Of a stretch of 64,000 nucleotides of DNA, positions 1-9,881 are shown one piece after another; position 1 is the first letter of the stretch; every line of letters starts with the position of its first letter. The position numbers and the translations under genes are program-made. The stretch is from Syncephalis plumigaleata (taxonomy: Eukaryota; Zoopagomycota; Zoopagomycetes; Zoopagales; Piptocephalidaceae), in assembly GCA_025201365.1 (NCBI GenBank), contig JAIXMF010000018.1, positions 62,001-126,000 on the forward strand. The letters are read 5' to 3'. The notes under the pieces were generated by a model that was not told where the DNA came from, ran no database searches, and worked only from the letters and a program-made list of their open reading frames with translations.

Positions 1-195
1 AGTGAAAGAAGGAAAGAAAGAGAGTATAGTAGTAAGCGGAAACCCGGCTTTCGTTCATTCACCGCGTATTTGTTAGTTAATAAATGCTAAAACACACACG
101 GGTGGACATGAGGGAGAAGTAAGAGAGAGTAGTGCGTAGAAGAATGAGAAAGGGAATATGGATGACGATGATGATGACATACACATATTTCTTCC

Positions 196-1110
196 TTAGT
201 CAACCTCCTCGATGGTTGGGCCGTTGTCGCCACCGGCATCTGGTGCGGCAGCACCACCGGCACCTGGGAAGCCACCTGGGAAACCGCCTGGAGCACCACC
301 TGGGGCACCGCCAGCTTGTTGGTAGAGCTTCATCATGATTGGGTTGGCGACCTCCTCGAGTTCCTTTTGACGGGACTCGTATTCCTCCTTGCTGGCCTCT
401 TGGTTGTTGTCCAACCAGTCGATGGCTTCATCGACGGCCTTGGTGAGCTTCTCCTTATCGGCACCCTGGAGCTTGTCGCCGATCTTCTCATCTTGCATGG
501 AGTTGCGGAGGTTGTAGGCGTAGGACTCGTACGAGTTCTTTGAGCTAATACGAGCAGCGGCAGCCTCATCTTCAGCCTTGTACTTCTCGGCATCGGACAC
601 CATACGCTCAATGTCCTCCTTGGAGAGACGACCCTTGTCGTTGGTGATGGTGATCTGGTTGGAGCGACCGGTGGTCTTGTCCTGAGCGGATACGTTCAAG
701 ATACCGTTGGCGTCAATGTCGAACACGACTTCGATTTGTGGGACACCACGTGGGGCAGGTGGGATTCCGGCGAGTTCGAATTTACCGAGCAAGTTGTTGT
801 CCTTGGTGCGGGCACGCTCACCTTCGAACACCTGGATGAGTACACCTGGCTGGTTGTCGGAGTAGGTGGAGAAGATCTCGGACTTCTTGGTTGGCACGGT
901 GGTGTTACGCTTGATCAATGGAGTCATGACACCGCCGGCGGTCTCGATACCCATGGAGAGTGGAGCGACATCGAGCAACAACAAGTCTTGGGTCTTCTCG
1001 GAAGTATCACCTGTGAGAATGGCGGCCTGTACGGCGGCACCGTAGGCGACGGCCTCATCAGGGTTGATGGAGCGATTTGGTTCCTTGCCGTTGAAGTAGT
1101 CGCTGACCAA

Positions 1111-1143
<33 letters not shown>

Positions 1144-2259
1144 GACCAAGACGATATCGTGCACGGCGGCCTTGTCGATCTTGGAGTCGCGCAATACCTT
1201 CTCGACTGGGTCCATGGTGGAGCGGAACAAGTCAGAGCAGAGTTCCTCGAAACGGGCACGAGTGATGGAGGTGTAGAAGTCGGTACCCTCGAACAACGAG
1301 TCGACTTCAACGCTAGCCTGGGTGGAGGACGATAGGGAGCGCTTGGCACGTTCACTAGCGGTGCGGAGACGACGCATGGCACGGGCGTTACCGCTGATGT
1401 CCTTCTTGTTCTTGCGCTTGAACTCTTGGACAAAGTGGTTGACGAGACGGTTGTCGAAATCTTCACCACCCAAGTGAGTGTCACCGGCGGTAGCCTTGAC
1501 TTCGAAGATACCCTCCTCGATGGTCAATAGGGAGACATCGAAGGTACCACCGCCCAAATCGAAAATGAGGACGTTCTTCTCGCCACTGCTGGACGACTTC
1601 TTGTCGAGACCGTAGGCGATGGCAGCGGCAGTTGGCTCGTTAATGATACGGAGCACGTTCATACCGGCAATGGTACCGGCATCCTTGGTGGCTTGACGTT
1701 GAGAGTCGTTGAAGTAGGCGGGTACAGTGACGACGGCATCCTTGACGCTGGTACCGAGGAAAGCTTCGGCGGTTTCACGCATCTTAAGGAGGACCATGGA
1801 CGAGATTTCTTCTGGGGTGAAGGTCTTTTGCTCGCCCTTGTACTCGACCTGGATGACAGGCTTGCTATCACGGTCGATAACCTTGAATGGCCAGTGAGCC
1901 ATATCGGACTTTACTTCGCTATCGGCGAAACGACGGCCAATAAGACGCTTAGCATCGAAGACCGTGTTGTGTGGGTTCATGGCGACTTGATTCTTAGCGG
2001 CATCACCGATGAGACGCTCGCTATCGGTGAAACCGACATAGGATGGAGTGGTACGGTTACCTTGGTCGTTGGCAATGATTTCTAATAATCAGTAAAGAAG
2101 AGTAGTAGTTAGCAAAGATGAACAACACAGCATTAATCACTTCTATCTTATAAAGTAAAGAAAAAAGAGCAAATACTTACCGACACGATCGTTTTGCCAG
2201 ACACCGACACAAGAGTAAGTGGTACCGAGATCGATACCGACGGCCTTTCCTGCGGACAT
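196..2259 (-). CDS. SSA/HSP70: Cytosolic Hsp70 chaperone
   Basis: ATP-dependent chaperone of the cytosol and nucleus. Two exons, 2181-2259 and 196-2081 (complement), give 654 residues, the usual size. The intron (2082-2180) splits the codon after N-D-R-V and rejoins as E-I-I-A-N-D-Q-G. Visible marks are the N-terminal phosphate loop [14 protein letters not shown], the second loop [12 protein letters not shown], the signature [13 protein letters not shown], a Gly-rich tail and the terminal EEVD that binds TPR co-chaperones. EEVD without an ER signal makes it the cytosolic form. Codon use is stronger and GC-richer than in the neighbours, as expected of a highly expressed gene. The start is the ATG giving [13 protein letters not shown] heat-shock-element-like block lies upstream, and an HSF gene lies at 41.2 kb in the same window. 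Confidence 0.97.
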
Positions 2260-2497
2260 GATTTAATAATAACGTACAACAAACGTGAGTATATGCGCGT
2301 GCTTAACAAGTAAGAGAAAGAGAGTGCGAATAGCAGCGTGAAGCTATTTGACAAACAATATGAAAGAAACCGCGATTAAACTAATACAAGTACGGGCGGA
2401 CGACTGGATTACCGTCCATTTTATAGGAGAATCTTTGATGAAAAATTGTCGTGTCAGTTTTGCAGTTTTACCTGCGATCCATCAATGGAAAAGGGTC

Positions 2498-2517
2498 GAA
2501 ATGTTCTAGCATCTTCT
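2498..2517. promoter_or_regulatory. Heat-shock-element-like block upstream of Hsp70
   Basis: Read in 5-bp units this block is nAAAn nTTCn nGCAn nTTCn, that is, four alternating nGAAn/nTTCn units with two perfect and two one-mismatch units. It lies about 240 bp upstream of the Hsp70 ATG, within the 451-bp gap between Hsp70 and the AAA+ gene. The position and the target gene fit HSF binding; the match is imperfect and unproven. Confidence 0.4.
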
Positions 2518-2710
2518 GTCGTTTTCGTCATGGTTGATAATCAACACGAATCAGGTGGAACATCATGGAAGTTAAAATTTTATGCAGAGGAGAGAAAGAA
2601 AAAAAGAAAAGCAAAACTCGCACTTTATACCACACCCACTTCAACGCTCAACAAGTATCTTCTTTCTATTACACTAGAAGTAGCCATAGTATTTATTATT
2701 ATGATAGTAA

Positions 2711-5336
2711 TCATGTACAAGTAGAATGAGATGAAACGAGTGTTAGTGCATGTTGCAAGTGATCAGTAGTAATAAAGGCTGCCTCATTAGCATTCTCTCG
2801 TATACATTGCATGGCAGCTTCACGGCATAGGTTATCCAAGTCAGCGCCTTACTATTTATGTTAGATTGTATCTATATACGTAATAAATACGTTGGTTTAC
2901 CTGTAAATCCTTCAGTATACGTATCAATCCATTGATCAATAGTAGTCGAGTCAATACGATGAGGAATACGCGCTAGTTTACCCTTTAATATTTGGCATCG
3001 TTGCTAATAATGATGATATTACATGTATCAGTAATCTATATTGAATCTTAATTAATCATTTACTTTAGCATCTAACATATCAATGCCAATCATTTGATCT
3101 AAACGACCAGGTCGTAGAATGGCAGGATCGATACTTTGTAATCGATTTGTAGCTAGATTAGATAATAATATTGTTAGTATAGTTACTTGATTGCTTACTA
3201 TCATATTGATATAACATACCTGCAAGTATAAATACCGTTTGATCAATGGCTCTACTACTACTACTTCTTGTTGTTGTTCGTTGTTTCGTATGAAACCCGT
3301 CCATTTCTACAATAAATGTACATCAATGAGTACACAATAAAGAATGATTCATTCATGTTTATGTTGGCACTTCAACTGCTAACAAGGAATAATTGTGCCT
3401 ACCTGTCAAGAATCCTGTAACAATCCGATCTCCCGTGTTTTCCGATGATGATGACGTGCCACGTCGTGGTACTAGTGCATCAATCTACGACAAGTAGTAT
3501 AAACAGATGATCTAATAAGTAAATGAATAAGCAATAGATAGAAATCGCTTACTTGATCAATAAATAGGATACATGGTGCATTGGCACGAGCACGAGCAAA
3601 TAACTGAGCCAGTGCTTGTTCCGATTCTCCAACTATCATAGAACGAATTTGTGTCCCCTATCATAAAATCAACATTGATTCTAGTAATGCTTATATAACC
3701 TACCTGAACCCATATAAAATTGATGCCGATCTCACGCGCTAATGCACAGCACAGCATTGTTTTACCAACACCTGGTGGTCCATGAACGAGTAGTCCACGA
3801 GGTGGATCCACTTGAAATTGCATATAATGCTCTGGATGTTGAAATGGTCGTAATACCGTATTCTAATAGTAATTTATATTATTTTTAGTTATAGTACTAG
3901 TCTTATTACTCATTGTTGACTTACACGTAATTCATTAATGACATGATCCAATCCATAGATATCAGATAATGAAATATTCGGTATCTAATATATATATATA
4001 TATTAATATGTATTAATATCAATATATGCATGTATTGCTGTTACACTACCTTTGTTTGTAAGCTACTAAGATTAGCTGGTTGTATCTCATCTAGTGCACG
4101 TATCCACCAGGATATATCAGCAATTGACTATGCAGTAATGGTAATAGTAGTAATTGTCAATAAGCTGTTGTTACAATTGTATTTTATTTATTCACTTACT
4201 GCTATGTCAGATCCTTCTGACTTGGTAATGGCACGCAATAGATTCGTCATTACTTGACCGCATAATCGTTCTAGATCTGCCACGACGAATCCATGTGTTC
4301 GTTTGCCTATCTCCTGACATAGTATCTCTCGTTCCTTATCATTCGTAAATGGCAATTCTATATGACATTCCTGTTACTATCAAATGATCAATCAATATAT
4401 GCACTAGTTTACTTTGTGTTAGTTGTAAAAGAATAGATTGTCGCTGTTCAGGAAGACGTGGCCCCATAGTTAATCGTCGATCTAATCGACCTGAACGTAC
4501 TAATTCCGGATGTAATGCTTCCGGTCGATTGGTGATCCCTACTACTTGTAAGTAAAGTAATGGAATGCTGTACTCGTTGTCATTATCATAGCTTACCGAT
4601 AATAAATAGTGCTGATATGTTAGAAGTAGATGCATCAAGGTGATCATTCAACATCGTAAAACCAGTATCCATCAAATGGAAAAGTATGTGTAGTAAACGA
4701 GTCTCTACATCTACAGAATTGTTACATACAATGACGAATATCTAATTGTCTTACTATTAATTACCAAATCTATTACGATCAAGTGGTGGTGATAATATAT
4801 CAATCTCTTCGATAATAAGCAGCGATATTGGTGATGTATCATTAATACGAATTGCCAATTGTTTAATATGCTCGATAAGTTGCCGTTCACTCTCGCCTTC
4901 CACTAATAATAATAGTTAATGTTTATGTAAGATACTACATTTACTGTAACATACATGATTGAAATAGTGTAGGTGCTTCAATGATCTTGAATGGTACACC
5001 GGATGCTTCTAATAGCAATGTCATTTATTGGATTATTATTATTAGTAGTAGTAGTATTCTACATAGCTAGCTGAATAATTAATTGATTAATTGATGCATA
5101 GACCTACTTGCTACATGTTGTACTAGGGCAGTCTTGCCAGTGCCTGGTAATCCCGTAACAATGCCTCCAGTAATAAATGAAGGTGCCTTATTACTATTGT
5201 ACTCATTGGTATATTTCCGAGATTGTTCATATATCACTCTTTGTTCAAACCTTACTAGCCATTCAGCTAGTTGTTGTACTTCTTCCTCGACACCTACTAA
5301 TTCATTAGTCTGTACTATCTGATCAAGTGATAGCAT
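2711..5336 (-). CDS. Two-domain AAA+ ATPase of the Cdc48/Afg2 (SPATA5) group
   Basis: Fifteen short exons join in frame to about 600 residues: two AAA modules, no recognisable N-terminal substrate domain, start MLSLDQIVQTNELVG. Module 1 has Walker A GLPGTGKT (exon 5108-5336), a Walker B reading LLIIEEID and an SRH VVGITNRPEALHPELVRSGR. Module 2 has Walker A GPPGVGKT, a Walker B split by an intron reading ILFIDQ/ID, the SRH ATNRLQSIDPAILRPGRLD and the sensor-2 region GFTGADLDNLCREAAM. Both Walker B motifs depart from the usual hhhhDE: module 1 has EE and module 2 has DQ. One junction (about 4357-4414) needs the more distal acceptor ATATAG to stay in frame. The closest described relatives are ribosome-maturation AAA proteins (Afg2/Drg1, SPATA5, SPATA5L1); the exact orthologue is uncertain. 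Confidence 0.85.
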
Positions 5337-5427
5337 AGTGTAATCTATTAGGGTTAAACAAGAATAGGACAGGAAAGAATTCACTGTAAAATAAAAACAA
5401 AACAAAAACAAAACTGCGCCTTTATTA

Positions 5428-5643
5428 CAGTGTTTTTCCATCCAATTAACACGGTTAACCTTTTGTTTCCACTAATAAGTAATAGTTATGATAATACGTA
5501 TTTGGATGTGAAAGCGATAACCCTCAACTGCTAGAGCAATGACAATTAGTCAATAATAATAGCAATGCGATAATGATGTTAACAATTATGCAAGATTATT
5601 TATTAATAAAGAGCAACAATGTCAATAGGTTGGAATAGTCCTG
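5428..5643. mobile_element. MITE copy 1 (TA target, CAGTG-type inverted ends)
   Basis: 216-bp element. It starts CAGTGTTTTTCCATCC and ends with the imperfect complement GGTTGGAATAGTCCTG. TA flanks both ends, as in Tc1/mariner/pogo-type insertions. The interior holds the block GCAATGCGATAATGATGTTA followed by an AT-rich stretch, shared with the other copies in this window. No coding capacity. It overlaps the 3' end of the ORF at 5596-6222. Confidence 0.75.
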
Positions 5644-6222
5644 TAGTAATGTAGAGATGACGATTAGAATATCGATGGATTTCAGTAGAGTGTAAGCGAG
5701 TGTGCGTGATAACAGTGCTAATTGATGACGCTTATGATTTATTACTAAGCGACATGGATGAGATGTTGATTGATTTACGGCAAGGTGATGGTGGTATTGA
5801 TCGTGGTTAATGGTTGACACGGATAGCCAAGTATTCAAATGACAAACGATGACGATACAGGCAACATAAACACCTATTACTTGCAGGTAAATGGCTGCGT
5901 ATTGACCGGTGTGTTCCACTGAGTGGTGTGGCATAATCGTCAGACCTACAGGCAATGTCCAAGCAATAGATGAAATGGTTGTCGAGATCGACTTCATTAA
6001 AGCGGTATCTTCATGGAATAGTAGTCTCAATTGACTATTAAGCTGCTGGATCGTTGTTTGTATCGATTCCCTTAGTAATATGTCCAATAGTTGATGATGG
6101 CCACTATTGTATAGGAATGTGAGGGTAGGTGATGGTGTACGAGTAGATGGATCGGTATCATTTGATTGTAAATGTTTGACGAACCATTCAGTAAAATTGG
6201 CCGGAATATCTAGAATGACCAT
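5596..6222 (-). CDS. Hypothetical protein, 3' end inside a MITE
   Basis: Uninterrupted 208-codon reading frame in AT-rich DNA, long enough to suggest coding. It starts MVILDIPANFTEWFVKHL and has a hydrophobic, possibly membrane-spanning stretch around residues 110-145. No family recognised. An upstream exon is possible: ATGTTAGGATGTGTAAACAAT near 6344 can splice into it and extend the N-terminus as N-G-Y-M-V-I-L-D. A GTAATA donor after Y-L-Q could also make the middle part intronic. The last 16 or so codons lie inside MITE copy 1, so the native C-terminus may have been replaced by the insertion. It may be a decayed gene. Confidence 0.4.
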   Translation of the reverse strand: MVILDIPANFTEWFVKHLQSNDTDPSTRTPSPTLTFLYNSGHHQLLDILLRESIQTTIQQLNSQLRLLFHEDTALMKSISTTISSIAWTLPVGLTIMPHHSVEHTGQYAAIYLQVIGVYVACIVIVCHLNTWLSVSTINHDQYHHHLAVNQSTSHPCRLVINHKRHQLALLSRTLAYTLLKSIDILIVISTLLQDYSNLLTLLLFINK

Positions 6223-6835
6223 GTAGCCATCTTTATTTAATAGCTTTTACAACTAATTATCCATCATTAGCAATCGATTATTTAGCGTATCAATACCTTC
6301 TTAGATTGTCTGTTCGTTACTTGGATTGTTTACACATCCTAACATTGTATTGACTAGTATGTTTATGTGCAATTGACCATTACATCGATGATAATGAATG
6401 GAATAATCATGTTAGTACTGATTTACATTCAGTCTATATTCATACACATGGTGTTCAATACAGTCATTTCAATAGAATATAACCAGTCATGATGATTGTA
6501 GCAGGTGTACGTGTCATTGTTGATGGAGTATTCTGAAATGATAATGATGTGTAGATTCAGACAATTGATAGATCATGCGGTTACACGACATGACAGACAT
6601 TCATTCACAGTTCATCTAATTGGTACTAATTTGTTCGGTGTACTACCTACAAGCAATCGATTGACAACTCGGTTATACCAATATCCACCATCATCACTAT
6701 CATCTCGACTATAAATCAAGCACTTTTTGACACACTCGACTTGCCATCTTCATACTCTACTCTACTCTCTCACTACTTTCTACTCTTGTTCTAGTCAACT
6801 TATCTGTCTATCCATTCCACTAGGCCAACATCAAC
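6223..6835 (+). promoter_or_regulatory. MEG1 upstream region with TATA box
   Basis: Non-coding. TATAAAT at 6710-6716 is followed by CAAGCACTTTTTGACACACT; the same arrangement (TATAAAT, then GATCACTTTTTGGTACACT) precedes MEG2 at 37156-37162 on the other strand. The last 30 bases before the ATG (CCACTAGGCCAACATCAAC) are also nearly identical in the two genes. The segment 6358-6700 matches, in inverted orientation, 38150-38860 and in part 37430-38100, so this promoter block has been copied at least twice. Confidence 0.7.
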
Positions 6836-8540
6836 ATGAAGTTCTCTGCCGTTATCGCTATTGCCGTCGCCATTGTCGCTCTCACCAGTTTGGTCGCCGT
6901 TGAAGCTAGTCCCGTCCTGGAACGTCGTGGTATGTCTGGCTGTGACCCTATCAATTAATGTACTAATCGTAGCCTATTGCTTCATTGTCCACCGATGATT
7001 AGCGGAAAATCGTAAGCTCATGTATATTAAATGGTTGTTTTGACGTGCTAATCACATCATAATATTTATTCTATCTGTCAAATTGTTAGCTCAAGGCGGT
7101 AAGCTATCCTATTGACCATAACAAGTACTATGCTAACAGTAGTATACATCAAAATCATGTGTGATTACCATTTCAAGACGTAAGTTAATATTATGGCTGT
7201 AATTTATGAAACTCTAATACTAATACGGTCCATGATCCACATATGTTCTTGTATGATAGGATGTAAGTAATCATTCGGGTTGTGATTTATGAAACACTAA
7301 TAATAATACGGCTACTAATCCACATATGCTCCTGTATGATAGGCTGTAAGTTATCATTCTAATCGTAATGAACGAGTACTAATTACAACGTGGCGTATGA
7401 TTCTATGTTCCTGTATGGCAGTTTGTAAGTTACTATTCTGACCGTAATGTATGGCACTAATTACAACGTGGCGTATGATTCTATGTTTCTGTACGATAGG
7501 TTGTAAGTTATCATGGGATTGTGATAAATGATTACTAATTACAACGTGATGTATGATCCTACATTTCTGTATGGCAGCTTGTAAGTTAATATTCTGACCG
7601 CAATGAACGAGTACTAATCACAGTATGACGCATGATTCACGTATGTTTGTACACGATAGGGTGTAAGTTATCATTCTGATCGTAATTTATGGCACGCTAA
7701 TTACAACGTGGCGTATGATCCTATGTTTCTGTATGGCAGCTTGTAAGTTACCATTCTGACCGTAATGAATGGGGCACTAATTACAATGTGGCGTATGATT
7801 CTATGTTTCTGTACGATAGGTTGTAAGTTATCATGCGGATTGTAATGAACGAGTACTAATCACAGTATGACGCATGGTCCACGTATGTTTGTATACGATA
7901 GAGTGTAAGTTACCATTCTGGCCGTAATGAACGAGTACTAATCACAGTCTGACGCATGATCCACGTATGCTTGTATACGATAGGATGTAAGTTACTATTC
8001 TGATCGTAATGTATGGCACGCTAACTATAGTATGGCACATGATCCATATATGTTTTTGTATGACAGCCCGTAAGTTACCATTCTGGCCGTAATGAATGGG
8101 GCACTAATTACAATGTGGCGTATGATTCTATGTTTCTGTACGATAGGATGTAAGTTACCATTCTGACCGTAATGAACGAGTACTAATCACGCTATGACGC
8201 ATGATCCATATATCTTCCTGTATGACAGCCCGTAAGTTACTATTCTGACCGTAATGGACGAGTACTAATCACAATACTATTTACATCATCTGGATAACAG
8301 CGTCATTAAGCAGTAAGATAATAATCCACGATAATCATACTCATACTAATCCATTATGATTACAGAACAAGACGAGGACATCATCAAGTAGATATTATAG
8401 GTAATCAAGTCAAGAATGGATTAGTGCAAGACCCTTTAGTATCCATGCCATTCACGTCATTATTCCTTGGTACAACAACAACAAGTATATCTACAAGATC
8501 ATCATTTAATCATTTATTGAATAAATATGTCGTATTTTGA
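6836..8540 (+). CDS. MEG1: secreted micro-exon gene with 13 single-codon exons
   Basis: Nineteen exons, 109 residues: 6836-6929, 7003-7011, 7090-7098, 7178-7179 (AC), thirteen 3-nt exons starting at 7260, 7343, 7422, 7500, 7578, 7660, 7740, 7820, 7902, 7984, 8067, 8147 and 8229, then 8311-8312 (CA) and 8366-8540. Exon 1 encodes a signal peptide (MKFSAVIAIA...) and SPVLERR, a dibasic Kex2-like site. The 3-nt exons read D,A,F,V,L,G,L,V,S,D,P,D,P. The last exon encodes a 57-residue block (GHHQVD...SLFLGTTTTSIS...LLNKY). Each micro-exon sits between an ACGATAG/ATGGCAG-type acceptor and GTAAGTTA. Introns are 75-82 nt, nearly identical to each other, with a TACTAAT branch site 45-48 nt from the acceptor. 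Phases close throughout: exons 1-3 leave phase 1, AC sets phase 0, CA sets phase 2. Function unknown; a secreted, processed peptide is inferred. MEG2 has the same design. Confidence 0.82.
7180..8310 (+). repeat. Tandem intron/micro-exon cassettes of MEG1
   Basis: Fourteen head-to-tail units of 78-83 bp. Each has GTAAGTTA, a T(T/C)CTGACCGTAATG-like motif, TACTAAT, a CATGAT/GTATGATTC motif, CTGTATGATAG and then three coding bases. Divergence between units is low and uneven (units 7422, 7740 and 8067 share long identical stretches), so units spread by local duplication or conversion. Without the splicing model this looks like a degenerate minisatellite. Confidence 0.9.
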
Positions 8541-8643
8541 CCATCACATCCATAGTTAATGTTCAAGCATATCAATCGTTTAATACGGTCATTATACTTG
8601 ACAAATCATTACATTATTGATACACATTGTCAGATCACTAGTA

Positions 8644-8744
8644 CAGCTATACTAACTCAATAATAATAGCAATGCGATAATGATGTTAACAATTGTGCAA
8701 ATTTATTTATTAATAGAAAATTGTTAATTGGTTGGAAAACCCTG
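8644..8744. mobile_element. MITE copy 2, internally deleted
   Basis: 101-bp remnant between TA dinucleotides, beginning CAGCTATAC and ending GGTTGGAAAACCCTG. It keeps the shared interior block AATAGCAATGCGATAATGAT but lacks most of the left half. Copies 1 and 2 bracket MEG1 and its promoter (5428-8744). Confidence 0.65.
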
Positions 8745-8757
8745 TAGATTCATCTCA

Positions 8758-9285
8758 TTAACCATGGAATTGTCGTAATGTAGCCTAGTTGTATGGTTAT
8801 TTTCTACTAGAATATATACATGCTATCATTGGCTACTTACTTTGGCCACCTCTTGAACATGTTTTCGCTTAATTATTGTACTTGATGATGGTAGATGATA
8901 CCAATCTTCTATCTGGTTAATTCATAGAATACGAGTACTATTAGTATGATGATTATAGATGTATATGTATATGATCATGGTACTTACCGGTGCAGCTGCT
9001 ACAGCATTAGCAGGTGCAGTTGACGCGTTATCAATACGATTTGTTGCGCCACTCATTGCAGCTTGGTTAATCACCGTAGGAATTAGTGGTAACGGATGGT
9101 GACTCGACCGTGACAACGATGCCTTTACATAAACTATGGTAACTAAACAAGTATACATATATAAAAACAACACTAGCACTTACTGTATGACTGCGTTGCT
9201 GGTAGACACCTTTTGATATTGGTTTAGCCACATTAATGGCATTATTACATAGTTGTTGTAGGAATAGCAAGTAATTCAAGTAAAT
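8758..9285 (-). CDS. Small hypothetical protein, N-terminus unresolved
   Basis: Four exons (9184-9285, 8988-9122, 8841-8912, 8758-8784), all phase 0, join into 111 residues ending ATLRQFHG-stop. Good GTAAGT donors throughout; the second exon uses the acceptor TTATGTAAAG. The text reads IYLNYLLFLQQLCNNAI, then an Ala/Ser/Pro-rich linker, then IEDWYHLPSSS. No family recognised. A likely first exon starts at 9380 (MELSEHVDILASRILSG), but its donor after GCGGG is one base out of phase, as if one G were missing; the same kind of one-base loss occurs in other genes here. Its 3' end abuts MITE copy 2. Confidence 0.45.
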
Positions 9286-9380
9286 CTACGGTTGTTGTCG
9301 TCTACTTGTCAGTATACTAATAGTGTACACCCGCTAAGTATTCGACTTGCCAGTATGTCGACGTGTTCGGACAGTTCCAT

Positions 9381-9881
9381 GTCCGGAATATGAGCATGGA
9401 TTAATTTGCGCAAGGTAGCGCGTGGATATAAGCGCCGCATGGTATTTCGATGTCTTTACGACGAGCGTGTAGACCAACAAATAAACAAAATATGAGTGTG
9501 CGTGAAGAGTGCACTGATTCTTCTCTTTCCCATTTCATTTATTGATTAGTAGCTAGTTTGTTCGTCATTGTCACCACTTTAGTTGCACTCGTAATATCCA
9601 CTATTCTGACCTGGCGACAACCTATTTTAAACTGTTTCCTTCATTCACTCCACTAGTTGCTCATATATCTACACGTCACACTACAACAACTACCAGTATA
9701 TTAGTCTATTAGTCTATTGTCTATCAACGGATAACACGATAGCACTCGTCTCTATCGTTTGCGAATTACTCTCGTATATATATATACGCCAAGTAGTCTA
9801 CAAGAAGTGCAGTTGGCCCGTTCATCTTTTAGCATTTATTGAACATACAAACACGATATTTAACCGAGACGACGGTCAGTC
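9381..9881. promoter_or_regulatory. Divergent promoter region
   Basis: Non-coding 0.5 kb between the small minus-strand gene and the EH-domain gene. Pyrimidine-rich tracts and a TATATATATACG run near 9775-9785. No specific sites recognised. Confidence 0.35.

Noticed and set aside
736-1335. 199-codon plus-strand frame opposite HSP70
   Set aside because: Antisense shadow of a highly biased coding sequence; no features of its own.
7180-8310. Reading the MEG1 array as a plain minisatellite or a CRISPR-like array
   Set aside because: Every unit carries donor, branch site and acceptor in fixed order, the triplets are in one open frame with both flanking exons, and the spacer between repeats is only three bases.
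8301-8312. Ending MEG1 at TAA in an exon CGTCATTAAGCA
   Set aside because: It leaves the conserved, frame-preserving terminal block untranslated; the CA exon with an acceptor 48 nt from the branch site fits the cassette spacing and opens the block in both genes.
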